Notes: generated by a model from the sequence alone, not told the origin. DNA of 64,000 nucleotides from Oleiagrimonas sp963821885 (GCA_963821885.1 CAWGFN010000005.1:353478-417477), one strand, 5' to 3'. Counted from the first letter of the stretch, positions 56,086-63,970 are shown. Made by a program: numbers and translations.

Positions 56086-56118
56086 GGTCGGATTCACGTC
56101 GGGGGTGGGCGGAAGAAT

Positions 56119-56145
56119 CTCCCCGGCCGTTCCCTGGCCGGGGAG
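56119..56145 (-). promoter_or_regulatory. Intra-operon hairpin after the major amyloid gene
   Basis: A perfect 10-bp stem (ctccccggcc / ggccggggag) with a seven-base loop lies between the FapC-like stop (56185) and the FapD-like start (56085). It has no T-tract. Such hairpins can stabilise the upstream message or attenuate the downstream one, which would give much fibre protein and little exporter. Confidence 0.65.
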
Positions 56146-56184
56146 CATCCAGCGTGCGTCATGCACGCGAAGCGAAAAGAGGCG

Positions 56185-57384
56185 TTACTGCTCGCCTCCG
56201 GAGCCGCTGCCCGTGCCGGCCTGCGTGACGGCCATGGCCAGGCTGTTGGCCTGCTGGTTGCCGGTACCGGCCGAGATGTTGATGCCGATGTTGCCGGACG
56301 CGCCGCTGAAGGCGTTGCCACCGAGCGAGGCGCTGTTGGTGGTCGGCAGGTAGGACACCTGCAGGTAGTAGATGGTGCCGGACAGGTTGATGTCGTCCAG
56401 CGCCAGGTCGCCCGACTCGCGGAAGCCCAGGCCACCGGAGGCCGAGGAATCATCCGTGAAGCCGAAGGCCAGCGCGCCGCCGTCACCGTTCAGGTCCGAA
56501 CCGCCCTGGGTCGCCGTGTCGAGGTCGAAGTGACCGGTCTGCGATCCGTTCGGGTGGGAGTTGCCGGTCCAGGTGTCCGGATACACGTCGCCAATCTGGT
56601 CGACCGCGCCGCTCAGGCCGAGGCTGGCACTGCCTTCGCCGCCACCGCTGTAGCTGCCCGAGCCGGAGCCGGACAGTTCGATGCCGATCTGCGACAGGTA
56701 GGTGTCCTCGAACACCGCGTTGATCGTGGTGTTGTGGCCGGACGCCTGGTCGGAGGAGACCGTGGCCTGGGCGAAGCTGCTGGTGGCCACCGAGGCCGCC
56801 ATCGCGTTCTTCTGCTGGTTGTTGTTGCCGGACGTGACGTTGACGCCGATGTTGCCCGACGCGGCGGCAAAGGCCTCGCCGTTGATCGCGGCGGAGTTGG
56901 TGGTGCCAAGGTTCAGCGTCTGGTTCAGCGCGCCGGACTGGTCCACGAACACTTCCGCATCGGCCATGCCGAAGGTGAAGCTGGCGTCGGCGGCGGACAG
57001 CGCGGCGGCATTGTCCTGCTGGTTGTTGTCGCCGGCGGCGACGTTGACGCCGATGTTGCCGGAGGCGGCGTTGGCGGCGCTGTCACCCACGGCCGCGCTG
57101 TTGGTCACCATCTGGTTCTCGGCGTAATTGTCGCCGTTGGCCTGGCGGTTGTTGATGATGGAGATCGCGGCCGAATCGACATTGATCGCGCCATTCACCT
57201 GCACATCGCCGCTGATGTCGACATTGGAGCGCAGCGAAATGTCCTTCTTCATGGTGACGCGGTCCTGGTTGCCCTGGTGCGGGTCGCTGGATCGCCGATG
57301 GTTTTCGCTGGCGAATGAGGCGGACGCACCGAGCAGCGTGGTGATCGCCATCGCGATCAGGCTTCTTTTCAGGGTGGTATTCAT
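56185..57384 (-). CDS. fapC: FapC-like major amyloid fibre protein
   Basis: A 399-residue exported protein with a signal peptide (cleavage after SFA, residue 25). It carries three repeats with the core (S/N)GNIGVNVAAG..NQQ.N: R1 about 95-130, R2 about 163-198 and R3 about 350-385. The linkers between them are 32 and about 150 residues, glycine- and serine-rich. Three repeats with two linkers is the layout of Pseudomonas FapC. There is no cysteine in the protein, so the C-terminal CxxC described for Pseudomonas FapC is absent. AGAGGA precedes the ATG. It is probably the main fibre subunit. Confidence 0.82.
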   Translation of the reverse strand: MNTTLKRSLIAMAITTLLGASASFASENHRRSSDPHQGNQDRVTMKKDISLRSNVDISGDVQVNGAINVDSAAISIINNRQANGDNYAENQMVTNSAAVGDSAANAASGNIGVNVAAGDNNQQDNAAALSAADASFTFGMADAEVFVDQSGALNQTLNLGTTNSAAINGEAFAAASGNIGVNVTSGNNNQQKNAMAASVATSSFAQATVSSDQASGHNTTINAVFEDTYLSQIGIELSGSGSGSYSGGGEGSASLGLSGAVDQIGDVYPDTWTGNSHPNGSQTGHFDLDTATQGGSDLNGDGGALAFGFTDDSSASGGLGFRESGDLALDDINLSGTIYYLQVSYLPTTNSASLGGNAFSGASGNIGINISAGTGNQQANSLAMAVTQAGTGSGSGGEQ

Positions 57385-57418
57385 GGTGTCCTCTCTTCAT
57401 CTCTGGTGAGTGGTGTGG

Positions 57419-58060
57419 CTAGGGCCGGGGCGCCGTGATCTGCAGCTGCAGCACGTTGGCGGCTGCATTGGCCGATCCGGCGACCTGGTTCAGCTGTACG
57501 ACGCCTTGAACCTCGCGCATGGCGGTGGATTCGACGGCGACGTGTCGCTCCCGGCTCGAGTGGGCCGAGGAAGCGGGGGAATCGGTTCCCCCTGCGGACG
57601 CGGACGCGGTGGCAAACCATGTGTCACCGTTCTCGCGTATGCCCTGTGTGGCCAGCGCCGCGGACACCACGTTCAGTTCCGCGTTGCCGCTGCCGCTGGC
57701 CTGGTTGATGGAAAGCACGCCCTGGGCGCCCTGGAATGCACGGTCGCCGATGCTGGCGCTGGCCTGGTCCGGCGAGCTGGCGAGGTTGTCGTGCTGCTGC
57801 TGGCGGGCCCGAACCGTGGTGCCGGCGTTCGGCCCGACCGCGAGGGCGCGAAGGTTGGCCTGCTGGTTGAAATCGCCCGCGGCCATGTTCACCCCGACCA
57901 CGCCACTGGCGCCGGACAGGGCCTGCCCGTCGATGCGCGTGCTGGTCAGGTACTGCAGCATGCTGTCGTAGCTGCCCTGCGGGGCGTTCTGCGCCATGGC
58001 CGGGGTCGCCAATGACGTGACCAGGAGCAGCAGGGCGGGAAGGGTGGACAGACGGCGCAT
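57419..58060 (-). CDS. fapB: FapB-like minor amyloid protein (nucleator)
   Basis: A 213-residue exported protein with a signal peptide (cleavage after AMA, residue 23). It has three shorter repeats of the same type: SGVVGVNMAAGDFNQQAN (about 52-69), GVLSINQASGSGNAELN (about 114-130) and GVVQLNQVAGSANAAAN (about 186-202). The first is closest to the FapC repeat; the later ones are degenerate. FapB nucleates FapC in Pseudomonas. Position directly before the fapC-like gene supports the name. No cysteine is present. GAGG precedes the ATG. Confidence 0.78.
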   Translation of the reverse strand: MRRLSTLPALLLLVTSLATPAMAQNAPQGSYDSMLQYLTSTRIDGQALSGASGVVGVNMAAGDFNQQANLRALAVGPNAGTTVRARQQQHDNLASSPDQASASIGDRAFQGAQGVLSINQASGSGNAELNVVSAALATQGIRENGDTWFATASASAGGTDSPASSAHSSRERHVAVESTAMREVQGVVQLNQVAGSANAAANVLQLQITAPRP

Positions 58061-58071
58061 GGGGAACGACC

Positions 58072-58587
58072 TCAGTGGGTTGCGGTGGGCACGGGGATGG
58101 CGCCCATGGCGTGCTGCATGGTGTTGCTCAGGCCGCGGGTGGCCTGGCCGATGGCGCCCGTCGGATACGTGCCGGTCGGCGCGTCGCGATGGGGTGCCTG
58201 GCGGACGCCGCCCGTTGGCGGGGTGCCAAGCACATGGGTGATGGTGTTGCCCAACACGCGCGTGGTGCCGCGCATGGGGCTGGCGCTGAGATTGGCGATC
58301 TCGGCGTCGCTCAGCAGCGATTCCTTGCCGAGCACGGCGTTCAGTTCATGATTGGGTCGGGGGTCGACCAGCAGCGCCATGCCCGGGGGCTGCGTGCGAG
58401 TGGCCGACCGCGTGGGCACCACGCGCAACACGACGATCTCGCCATGCGCGGCCTTCACGCCCTTGCGGGCTTGGCCGGCGTGCGCATCGTGCATCGTCAG
58501 GACCAGGGCCATCGCGGTCGTGCAGCACATCGCGGCACACCAGGCGAGGGTCGTTCGGTACGAAGGAATCATCTCTTGCGGGGCCAT
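58072..58587 (-). CDS. Small exported protein in the fapA position
   Basis: A 171-residue protein with a signal peptide-like N-terminus (about 10-37, AWCAAMCCTTAMALVLTM...AHA). The mature part has a strand-rich segment (GEIVVLRVVPTR), the motif LSDAEI (92-97) and a Thr/Pro/Gly-rich tail. It has no amyloid repeat. It is the first gene of the operon, where FapA (a control protein of fibre composition) sits in Pseudomonas, but I cannot show homology. AAGGAG six bases upstream supports the ATG at 58587. The sigma-54 promoter lies 33 bases upstream. Confidence 0.6.
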   Translation of the reverse strand: MAPQEMIPSYRTTLAWCAAMCCTTAMALVLTMHDAHAGQARKGVKAAHGEIVVLRVVPTRSATRTQPPGMALLVDPRPNHELNAVLGKESLLSDAEIANLSASPMRGTTRVLGNTITHVLGTPPTGGVRQAPHRDAPTGTYPTGAIGQATRGLSNTMQHAMGAIPVPTATH

Positions 58588-58619
58588 CTCGTGCTCCTTG
58601 CACTAGCCCCGGAGTGCGT

Positions 58620-58635
58620 CGCAAGTTCAGTGCCA
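58620..58635 (-). promoter_or_regulatory. Sigma-54 promoter (-24/-12) of the amyloid operon
   Basis: On the minus strand the sequence reads TGGCAC-TGAAC-TTGCG, which matches the sigma-54 consensus TGGCAC-N5-TTGC in every conserved position. The GG and GC pairs are ten bases apart, as required. A transcript would start near 58608, 20 bases before the start codon, with the ribosome-binding site AAGGAG between. Confidence 0.85.
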
Positions 58636-58963
58636 TCCGCGTAACCCGTTGACGGGGTGGATGTTTGCGGAAAATTGCGATGGTCCCGGCGTGGAAGTTG
58701 TTACGCCGGCGATACAGGGTGCGCCGGCACGCCGGCCCCTTGGCCGGCCTGGAAGCCTTGCGTTCGCGCGTCTTGCGCGGGGTGTTACGCTGCTGCAACA
58801 GGTGTCACAGGCGCGGTGGTCCGACGGATGGCCAGTCGGCTCCGACAGGTAGCCGGGCGACGTCTGCATGCGGCCTAGTCCGTAGGTTGGGTGCGACGCG
58901 AAGCGCGGTCACCATGCCGTCCTGGGACGTTCACCGAAGATTCGATCCCGGAGGTTGTCGCCG
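58636..58963. promoter_or_regulatory. Divergent regulatory region with three GTTACGC heptamers
   Basis: This gap lies between the amyloid operon (minus) and the VOC gene (plus) and holds no gene I can support. GTTACGC occurs three times: inverted at 58639-58645, direct at 58700-58706 and direct at 58784-58790. The last two are about 65 and 150 bases upstream of the -24 element, where enhancer-binding proteins bind. A 7-bp hairpin (GCCGGCC/GGCCGGC, 58731-58748) and a pair GTGTTAC/GTGTCAC (58782-58788 and 58802-58808) are also present. Binding by the activator at 51797 is an inference. Confidence 0.45.
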
Positions 58964-59386
58964 ATGAAATTCCTTCACAGCATGCTGCGGGTGCATGACC
59001 TGGATGCCGCGCTGCGGTTCTTCCGCGACGGGCTGGGACTGGAGGAAGCGCGCCGCAAGGACTATCCCCAGGGGCGTTTCACCCTGGTCTACCTGTGCGC
59101 CCCGGGACAGCCGGACGTGGAGGTCGAACTGACCCACAACTGGGGGTCGGAGGAGGACTACGGTTCGGCACGCAACTTCGGCCACCTGGCCTTCGCGGTC
59201 GATGACATCTATGCAACGTGCGCGCACCTGCAGGACATGGGCGTGACCATCCTGCGTCCGCCGCGCGATGGGCACATGGCGTTCGTGCGCTCGCCGGACC
59301 GCATATCCATCGAGTTGCTGCAGAAGGGCGAACCGCTGGCGCCGGCCGAGCCGTGGGCATCGATGGAGAACACCGGCAGCTGGTAG
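58964..59386 (+). CDS. gloA: Lactoylglutathione lyase-like VOC family protein
   Basis: A 140-residue glyoxalase-fold protein. It has the metal/substrate residues of glyoxalase I in FLHSMLRVHDLDAALRFF (His4), VELTHNWG (Glu53), GHLAFAVDDI (His72) and RISIELLQKG (Glu118 or so). These match bacterial GloA, which removes methylglyoxal. Length and order are right. I chose the ATG at 58964 with GGAGG ten bases upstream; a TTG nine bases earlier is possible. The aminotransferase gene follows after 82 bases. Confidence 0.85.
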   Translation: MKFLHSMLRVHDLDAALRFFRDGLGLEEARRKDYPQGRFTLVYLCAPGQPDVEVELTHNWGSEEDYGSARNFGHLAFAVDDIYATCAHLQDMGVTILRPPRDGHMAFVRSPDRISIELLQKGEPLAPAEPWASMENTGSW

Positions 59387-59468
59387 ACGTCGGTCGCACG
59401 TTCGCGCGCCGGGCCTCATCGTCTGGCTGCATAATCGCCGCTCTGTCCCCGCGAGCCGGAAACGTGCC

Positions 59469-60722
59469 ATGAGCAAGTCCGATGCACCGTCCACATCGAC
59501 CGGCGCGCTGACCGCGCTGGGGCGGCGCTACTACCTTCCGGTCTACCGCCAGCGCGAGCTGGTGCTGGCGCGCGGCGAAGGGTCGCGGGTGTGGGACGTG
59601 GAGGGTCGCGACTATATCGATTTCGGGGGTGGCATCGCGGTCAATGCGCTCGGCCACGGTCATCCGGCCCTGCGCGCGGCGCTGGTCGCGCAGGCGGACA
59701 GGCTGTGGCACGTCAGCAACGTGTTTCATGCCGAACCGCCGCTGCGCCTGGCCGAGGAACTGGTCGAGGCGGCGCCCTTCGCCGAGCGCGTGTTCCTGTG
59801 CAACTCCGGCGCCGAGGCCAACGAGGCCGCCATCAAGCTCGTGCGCAAGTGGGCCGCGGCGCAGGGACGGCCGCCCGAGCGCCGGGTGATTCTCACCTTC
59901 GAGGGTTCCTTCCACGGGCGTACCCTGGCCACCGTCACGGCCACCGCGCAACCGAAGTACCAGGCCGGCTATGAGCCGCTGCCCGGTGGGTTCCGCTACC
60001 TGCCGTTCAACGATGCCGACGCGGTGGAACAAGCCATGCAGGCCGGCGACGTGGCGGCGATCCTGGTCGAGCCGGTGCAGGGCGAGGGTGGCGTGGTGCC
60101 GGCCGCGCCCGGATTCCTGGCGCGTCTTCGCGAGCTGTGCGATGCCCACGATGCGTTGCTGGTGCTGGACGAGATCCAGTGCGGGATGGGCCGCACCGGC
60201 AGCCTGTTCGCGCATGCCCAGGACCAGGTGACGCCGGACATCGTGACCCTGGCCAAGGCACTGGGCTGCGGTTTTCCCATTGGCGCCATGCTGGCCGGTC
60301 CGAAGGTGGCCGAGGTCATGGGCTTCGGCGCGCATGGCACCACCTTCGGCGGCAATCCGATGGCCGCCGCGGTGGCGCGGGTGGCCCTGCGTGAACTCGG
60401 GTCGCCGGCGGTGCTGGACAACGTGGCGCGCCAGTCACGGGAACTGCAGGCCTCCTTGCGCGAGATCGGCGAGGCACGCGGCGTTTTCGTCGAGGTGCGG
60501 GGCCGTGGCCTGATGCTGGGCGCCGTGCTGGCCCCGCCGTTCGCGGGCCGTGCCGGCGAGATCCTCGACCACGCCGCGCGTCGCGGGTTGCTGCTGCTGC
60601 AGGCCGGCGCGGACGTGTTGCGACTGGTGCCGGCGCTGAACATCACCGATGCCGAGCGTGAAGAGGGACTGGCACGGCTGCGAGCCGCGCTGGACGATTT
60701 CGCCGGCCAGTCCGTCGACTGA
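59469..60722 (+). CDS. Class III aminotransferase, acetylornithine aminotransferase-like
   Basis: A 417-residue PLP enzyme. It shows LCNSGAEANEAAIKLVRKW, the pyridoxal-binding block LVLDEIQCGMGRTG and the lysine region DIVTLAKALGCGFPIGAML. The N-terminal YYLPVYRQRELVLARGEGSR block and GTTFGGNPMAAAVA match ArgD/AstC-type enzymes (acetylornithine or succinylornithine aminotransferase). No arginine genes flank it, so the role (arginine synthesis, breakdown or another diamine) is open. GTGCC precedes the ATG without a good Shine-Dalgarno. Confidence 0.87.
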   Translation: MSKSDAPSTSTGALTALGRRYYLPVYRQRELVLARGEGSRVWDVEGRDYIDFGGGIAVNALGHGHPALRAALVAQADRLWHVSNVFHAEPPLRLAEELVEAAPFAERVFLCNSGAEANEAAIKLVRKWAAAQGRPPERRVILTFEGSFHGRTLATVTATAQPKYQAGYEPLPGGFRYLPFNDADAVEQAMQAGDVAAILVEPVQGEGGVVPAAPGFLARLRELCDAHDALLVLDEIQCGMGRTGSLFAHAQDQVTPDIVTLAKALGCGFPIGAMLAGPKVAEVMGFGAHGTTFGGNPMAAAVARVALRELGSPAVLDNVARQSRELQASLREIGEARGVFVEVRGRGLMLGAVLAPPFAGRAGEILDHAARRGLLLLQAGADVLRLVPALNITDAEREEGLARLRAALDDFAGQSVD

Positions 60723-60749
60723 GCGTCGCTCGCACCGGCGGCCGGTCGT

Positions 60750-61631
60750 TCAGGAATCGCCGTCGGGCGTGATGTCGCGGGGCAGCCTGGCGCCGCAGTG
60801 ACGGCAAAAGCGCGCGTCGGCCTCGTGCCCCGCCAATCCGCATTCCTCGCAACGACAGCGCTGGCGCGCTTGGCGGATGCCGGAAGCCAGTTCCGCGGTG
60901 AAGATGCCGGTGGGCACCACGATGATGCTGTAGCCGACCAGGATGATCAGCGATGTCAGCAGCTTGCCCAGGGCCGTGTGCGGGGTGATGTCGCCGAAGC
61001 CGACCGTGGTCATGGTCACCACCGCCCAGTACATCGACTGCGGGATCGAGGTGAAGCCGCCCTATGGTCCCTCGACCAGGTACATCAGCGCGCCGAAGAT
61101 CAGCACCAGGGTCAGGAACGTGCTGACGAACACCAGCACCTTGCGCCGACTGCGGATCAGCGCCGACCACAGCAGGGTGGCCTCGCCCACGTAACGGGTC
61201 AGCTTGAGCACGCGGAAGATGCGCAGGATGCGCAGTGCGCGGATCACCAGCAGGTACTGGCTGCCGGCCAGCACCAGGCTGATGTAGGTGGGCAGCACCG
61301 ACAGCAGGTCGACGACGCCGAAGAAGCTGCGCGCGTAGCGCCACGGCCGTCGCACCACCCACAGCCTCACCGCGTATTCGGCGGTGAAGGCCAGGGTGAA
61401 GGCCCATTCAGCCAGATAGAACGCTTCGCCGAAGCGCTGGTGGAGGTCCTGCACCGAATCGAGCATCGTCACCAGGATGCTGGCGAGGATGGCGATGATC
61501 AGGACCACGTCGAAGGACCGGCCGGGCCGGTCGTGATGGCCGAAGATGACGTGGAAGGCGCGTGCGCGCCAGGCCGCACCCTGCGCGGGCTCGTGCGGCC
61601 CGATGCGTGGAGGCGGCGGCGCGCCGGCCAT
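60750..61631 (-). pseudogene. Voltage-gated-type potassium channel with internal stop
   Basis: The frame from ATG 61631 encodes four membrane helices including a basic S4 (YLLVIRALRILRIFRVLKLTRYV). It stops at TAG in 61062-61064 (codon 190) right after ALMYLVEGP. The same frame then continues with GGFTSIPQSMYWAVVTMTTVGFGDITP, the pore helix and the selectivity filter TVGFGD, a last helix and a C-terminal zinc ribbon (CRCEECGLAGHEADARFCRHCGARL, two CxxC). Related channels read EGPEGGFTS here, so one G-to-T change (GAG to TAG) explains the stop. A sequence error is possible. Without the stop the protein would have 293 residues. Confidence 0.85.
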
Positions 61632-61633
61632 GG

Positions 61634-62926
61634 TCAGTCGTGCTTCCGGGCGAGGTCGGCCATGGCTTCGTCGGCAGCCGCAAGGGTCTGCTCGATCTCG
61701 GCCTCGCCGTGCGCCGAGGACATGAAGCCGGCCTCGAAGGCGCTCGGCGCCAGGTACACGCCGCGATCGAGCATGCCGTGGAAGAAGCGCCTGAAGGCCT
61801 CGATGTCGCAGGCCGTGACCTGCTCGAAACGGGTGATGGGCCCGGGGCCGAAGAACAGGCCGAACATGCCGCCCACGTGGTGCGTGCTGAAGGCAATGCC
61901 ATGCTTGTCGGCCAGCGCCTGCATGCCGCCGGTCAAGGTGGCGCACCTGGCCTCGAGCGCGTCGTGGAAGCCCGGCTCGCGCACCAGCTCCAGCATCGCC
62001 AGTCCCGCGGCCATGGCCACCGGATTGCCGCTCAGCGTGCCGGCCTGGTAGATCGGGCCGGTCGGCGCGATCTGCTGCATCAGTTCGCGCTTGCCGCCGT
62101 ACGCGCCCACCGGCATGCCGCCGCCGATGACCTTGCCGAAGGTGGTCAGGTCGGGCGTCACGCCATAGCAGGCCTGGGCGCCGCCGGCGGCGACGCGAAA
62201 GCCGGTCATCACCTCGTCGAAGATCAGCACGCAGCCGTGCGTCGAGCACAGCTCGCGCAACCCCTCCAGGTACCCGGGTACCGGCGGCACGCAGTTCATG
62301 TTGCCGGCGACCGGCTCGATGATCAGGCCGGCGATGTCGGCGCCGCGTTCGGCGAACAGGGTCCGTGCCGCCTCCAGGTCGTTGTAGGGCAGGGTCAGGG
62401 TCAGGTCGGCGGCCGCCTTGGGCACGCCCGGCGAGGTCGGCACGCCGAAGGTCAGCGCGCCCGAGCCGGCCTTGACCAGGAAGCTGTCGCCGTGGCCGTG
62501 GTAGCAGCCCTCGAACTTGACGATGAGGCTGCGCCCGGTGGCGCCGCGCGCCAGTCGGATGGCCGACATGGTCGCCTCGGTGCCGGAGTTGACCATGCGC
62601 AGCATCTGCATGGACGGCACCATCGCCTGGAGGGTCTCGGCCATGGTCACCTCGGCCGCGCACGGCGTGCCGAAGGACAGGCCGTCGCGCACCGCGCGCT
62701 CCACGGCCTCGCGCACCCTCGGGTGGTTGTGGCCGGCGATCATCGGACCCCAGGAGCCGACGTAATCGATGTAGCGCTTGCCTTCCACGTCCCACAGGAA
62801 GGGACCTTCCGCGCGGGCGGTGAAGAAGGGCTCGCCGCCTACCGAATTGAACGCGCGCACGGGCGAATTGACGCCGCCGGGCATCAGCGGTTGCGCGCGC
62901 TGGAAGAGGTCGTGGTTGCTGGTCAT
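61634..62926 (-). CDS. hemL: Glutamate-1-semialdehyde 2,1-aminomutase
   Basis: HemL makes 5-aminolevulinate, the first dedicated tetrapyrrole precursor. The 430-residue PLP enzyme has LMPGGVNSPVRAFNSVGGEP at the start, VNSGTEATMSAIRLARG, and the lysine block LTTFGKVIGGGMPVGAYGG. I chose the ATG at 62926; a TTG at 62932 overlapping the thiE stop is possible. It follows thiE at once and precedes the channel gene by two bases. Confidence 0.96.
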   Translation of the reverse strand: MTSNHDLFQRAQPLMPGGVNSPVRAFNSVGGEPFFTARAEGPFLWDVEGKRYIDYVGSWGPMIAGHNHPRVREAVERAVRDGLSFGTPCAAEVTMAETLQAMVPSMQMLRMVNSGTEATMSAIRLARGATGRSLIVKFEGCYHGHGDSFLVKAGSGALTFGVPTSPGVPKAAADLTLTLPYNDLEAARTLFAERGADIAGLIIEPVAGNMNCVPPVPGYLEGLRELCSTHGCVLIFDEVMTGFRVAAGGAQACYGVTPDLTTFGKVIGGGMPVGAYGGKRELMQQIAPTGPIYQAGTLSGNPVAMAAGLAMLELVREPGFHDALEARCATLTGGMQALADKHGIAFSTHHVGGMFGLFFGPGPITRFEQVTACDIEAFRRFFHGMLDRGVYLAPSAFEAGFMSSAHGEAEIEQTLAAADEAMADLARKHD

Positions 62927-62928
62927 GG

Positions 62929-63564
62929 TCAATCGGCTCGTGTGGCGTCGAACAGGGCGGCGAAGCGACGCGCGGCGTCACGCGCATCCTCGGCACCGAA
63001 TACGGAAGAGATGGCGGCCAGGAAATCGGCGCCGGCCGCGATCAGGGCGGCGCCATTGTCCGGCGTGATGCCGCCGATCGCCACCACGGCCGGGCCCAGG
63101 CGCGCCGCCTGGCCCAGCAGGGTAGCAGGCACCCGTTGCGCCTGCGGCTTGCTTGGCGAGGGGTGGAAGGCGCCGAACGACAGGTAGTCCACGTCCATGT
63201 CGGCGATGCGCCGTGCGCGGTCGATGTCGCCATAGCAGGACACGCCGATGATGGCGTTTGCACCGAGAGCCTGGCGCACCTCCGCCGGATCGTCGTCCAT
63301 GGCGCCAAGGTGCACCCCGGACGCGCCACTCGCGTGCATCAGGTCGATGTCGTGGTCGATGATGACCGGCGCGCCAAACGGCTTCGCGGCGGCCACGAGG
63401 GCGCGGGCGATCTCCAGGCGTTGGGCGTCTGCAGTGTCCAGGTCGCGGTATTGCAGCATGCGCGCGCCGCCGGCCAGCGCCGCCGTCGCGGTGCCGACCA
63501 GGTCCGGGTCGCGGCCGTCCGAGATGACGTACAGTCCGCTCGGGGGTAGGCGAGGCACGTTCAT
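62929..63564 (-). CDS. thiE: Thiamine phosphate synthase
   Basis: ThiE joins the thiazole and pyrimidine parts of thiamine. The 211-residue TIM-barrel protein has GLYVISDGRD, the block QYRDLDTADAQRLEIARAL, GVHLGAMDDD, IGVSCYGDIDRA and AIGGITPDNGAALIAAGADFLA. All are usual for ThiE. I chose the ATG at 63564 (MNVPRLPP); a start seven codons earlier is possible. It is divergent from the rubredoxin gene and begins the thiE-hemL-channel unit. Confidence 0.93.
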   Translation of the reverse strand: MNVPRLPPSGLYVISDGRDPDLVGTATAALAGGARMLQYRDLDTADAQRLEIARALVAAAKPFGAPVIIDHDIDLMHASGASGVHLGAMDDDPAEVRQALGANAIIGVSCYGDIDRARRIADMDVDYLSFGAFHPSPSKPQAQRVPATLLGQAARLGPAVVAIGGITPDNGAALIAAGADFLAAISSVFGAEDARDAARRFAALFDATRAD

Positions 63565-63655
63565 CGGCGAGCCCCCGGGTGCCACGGCTGTACCTCGGCG
63601 ATGCGATGCTGCGACAATGTGCTCTCTTTCCTTTTCGTCATATCGTGATCAGTCG

Positions 63656-63853
63656 ATGAGCGTTTCCGGTACCGAGGCAGTGGCTGCCCGCAAGTGGATG
63701 TGTGTGGTGTGCGGTTTCATTTATGACGAAGCCGAGGGCCTTCCCGAGGAAGGCATCGAACCGGGTACCCGCTGGGAGGACATCCCCGATACCTGGACGT
63801 GCCCGGACTGCGGCGTGACCAAGGACGATTTCGAGATGATCGAGATCGACTGA
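63656..63853 (+). CDS. Rubredoxin
   Basis: A 65-residue electron carrier with one Fe(Cys)4 centre: Cys16 and Cys19 (MCVVCGFIYDEAEG), Cys49 and Cys52 (TCPDCGV). The spacing is typical for a single rubredoxin domain. The first ten or so residues are an extension that most rubredoxins lack. Divergence from thiE-hemL is a frequent arrangement in gammaproteobacteria. The ferredoxin-reductase-like gene at 21430 could be a partner, but nothing shows it. Confidence 0.93.
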   Translation: MSVSGTEAVAARKWMCVVCGFIYDEAEGLPEEGIEPGTRWEDIPDTWTCPDCGVTKDDFEMIEID

Positions 63854-63854
63854 G

Positions 63855-63917
63855 CGGTCATCGCCCGGGCCGATCCGGTCATCGGATCGCCCGATTCGGT
63901 CATGCCGGCGACCGCTG
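63855..63917 (+). repeat. Three 21-bp-spaced direct repeats (CGGTCAT)
   Basis: CGGTCAT starts at 63855, 63876 and 63897, exactly 21 bases apart. The first two 21-bp units agree at about 15 positions, the third mainly in the heptamer. They begin right after the rubredoxin stop and end 54 bases before the next gene. A palindrome TTTCATGAAA follows at 63925-63934, and a GCCGGC inverted pair lies at 63904-63922. Spacing of two helical turns fits a row of regulator sites. Confidence 0.5.
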
Positions 63918-63970
63918 CCGGCGGTTTCATGAAACTGCGTTCCCGCTAAGCACGCCGCAGGAGGCAGCTC

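Noticed and set aside
63855..63903. Pho box upstream of the last gene
   Set aside because: CGGTCAT is close to the PhoB half-site, but PhoB sites repeat every 11 bases; here the spacing is 21 and no half-site lies between.
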